DNA from: DASWLF01 sp963768765
Lineage (GTDB): Bacteria; Desulfobacterota; Desulfobaccia; Desulfobaccales; 0-14-0-80-60-11
Length of the DNA stretch: 64,000 nucleotides
Direction: 5' to 3'
Assembly (NCBI GenBank): GCA_963768765.1
Contig: CAVYJK010000021.1
Span: 496,001-560,000 of the forward strand
This document shows, one piece after another, positions 63,819 through 64,000 of the stretch (its first letter is position 1; every line of letters starts with the position of its first letter). The position numbers were made by a program, and so were the translations under genes. The notes under the pieces are model-generated. The model ran no database searches. It was given only the letters and a program-made list of their open reading frames with translations, and was not told the DNA's origin.

Positions 63819-64000
63819 TCAGTGAGTCGTCAAGGCCCCCGTCTGGGTCAGCCGGGCGCCGTTGGGTGGCGTGTTCAGGACGCTGTTCAGGGTGGTGGTC
63901 AACGCGGCCGGCGTGCTCCCCGCCGCGGGCTGGAAGGCGGTGGTGCCCACGAATCTGGGCAGGAAGGTGCCCAGGTTCGTCCCCGAGGTCACGGTCTTGA
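63819..64000 (-). CDS. C-terminal end of a protein running off the window
   Basis: The frame is open from the window edge to a TGA at 63819-63821. It encodes about 60 residues ending in NLGTFLPRFVGTTAFQ, AAGSTPAALTTTLNSVLNTP and LTQTGALTTH. It is Thr/Ala-rich like the FecR-type protein on the same strand and is probably secreted. The remainder lies beyond the window, so no function can be given. Confidence 0.65.
   Translation of the reverse strand, partial: KTVTSGTNLGTFLPRFVGTTAFQPAAGSTPAALTTTLNSVLNTPPNGARLTQTGALTTH

Noticed and set aside
1..64000. tRNA, rRNA, prophage, integrase, insertion sequence or replication origin
   Set aside because: Searched by eye on both strands. No tRNA cloverleaf, transposase DDE motif, integrase motif or DnaA-box cluster could be supported.

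Overview
The window is high-GC bacterial chromosome, most likely from a sulfate-reducing or syntrophic member of the Desulfobacterota (former Deltaproteobacteria). The basis is the gene repertoire: rubrerythrin, a CooF-like Fe-S protein beside an FAD oxidoreductase, a MoeA fused to a periplasmic-binding domain, a stand-alone IMP cyclohydrolase, DUF1015, AcuB-like CBS-ACT, a PEP-CTERM-like surface protein and a CHASE2 cyclase next to a FecR protein. This is inference from protein families; no rRNA or tRNA gene was seen. About sixty genes can be supported. No prophage, CRISPR array or complete insertion sequence was found.

Layout. 1-5 kb: a strong promoter, a cobalamin riboswitch with its terminator, a CopZ-like metal-binding protein, a DUF6600 surface protein, a methyltransferase, a small membrane protein and a TauE/SafE permease. 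5-8 kb: two Opp/Dpp-type ATPases separated by a strongly AT-rich protein-kinase-like gene that looks inserted. 8-14 kb: a minus-strand cluster of CstA-type transporter, an 87-aa protein, two divergent ArsA/Get3-like ATPases and a PAS histidine kinase. 14-25 kb: FabF-like synthase, methyltransferase, SlyD-like isomerase, an acyl-CoA ligase/DUF2062/RsmA/EamA/UPF0280 run, small membrane proteins and isocitrate dehydrogenase. 25-33 kb: MBL hydrolase, CBS-ACT, PlsY, a tiny Flp-pilin-like ORF, rubrerythrin, a thiol-redox membrane protein, MoeA-PBP and a LysR regulator. 33-42 kb: FlK-like thioesterase, purine genes, FAD oxidoreductase plus CooF-like ferredoxin, a receiver protein and DUF1015. 42-46 kb: speD, corC, lnt and era. 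46-51 kb: a two-gene membrane sensor kinase, a globin-PsiE fusion, and a TolC/adaptor pair without a pump. 51-64 kb: LuxR regulator, ECF sigma factor with membrane partner, SBBP propeller, diguanylate cyclase, PEP-CTERM-like protein, CHASE2 adenylate cyclase, FecR protein and a partial gene at the edge.

A striking general feature is the number of genes broken by single-base frameshifts. They include both arsA-like genes, the 87-aa gene, cstA, slyD, fadD, the EamA transporter, moeA, lysR, the ferredoxin, the receiver protein, the SBBP gene and fecR. In most single-shift cases removing one base restores one family-length frame, and the genes are otherwise well conserved. Consensus errors in the assembly are therefore more likely than mass pseudogenisation. 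I annotate these as whole genes and note the break.

Intergenic DNA carries at least two dispersed palindromic repeat families and a short heptamer tandem repeat. The most interesting candidates are the paired-ArsA / 87-aa protein / PAS kinase / CstA cluster, the globin-PsiE fusion, the inserted kinase gene, the FlK-like thioesterase with the known catalytic triad positions, and the riboswitch-terminator unit with no evident cobalamin gene behind it.
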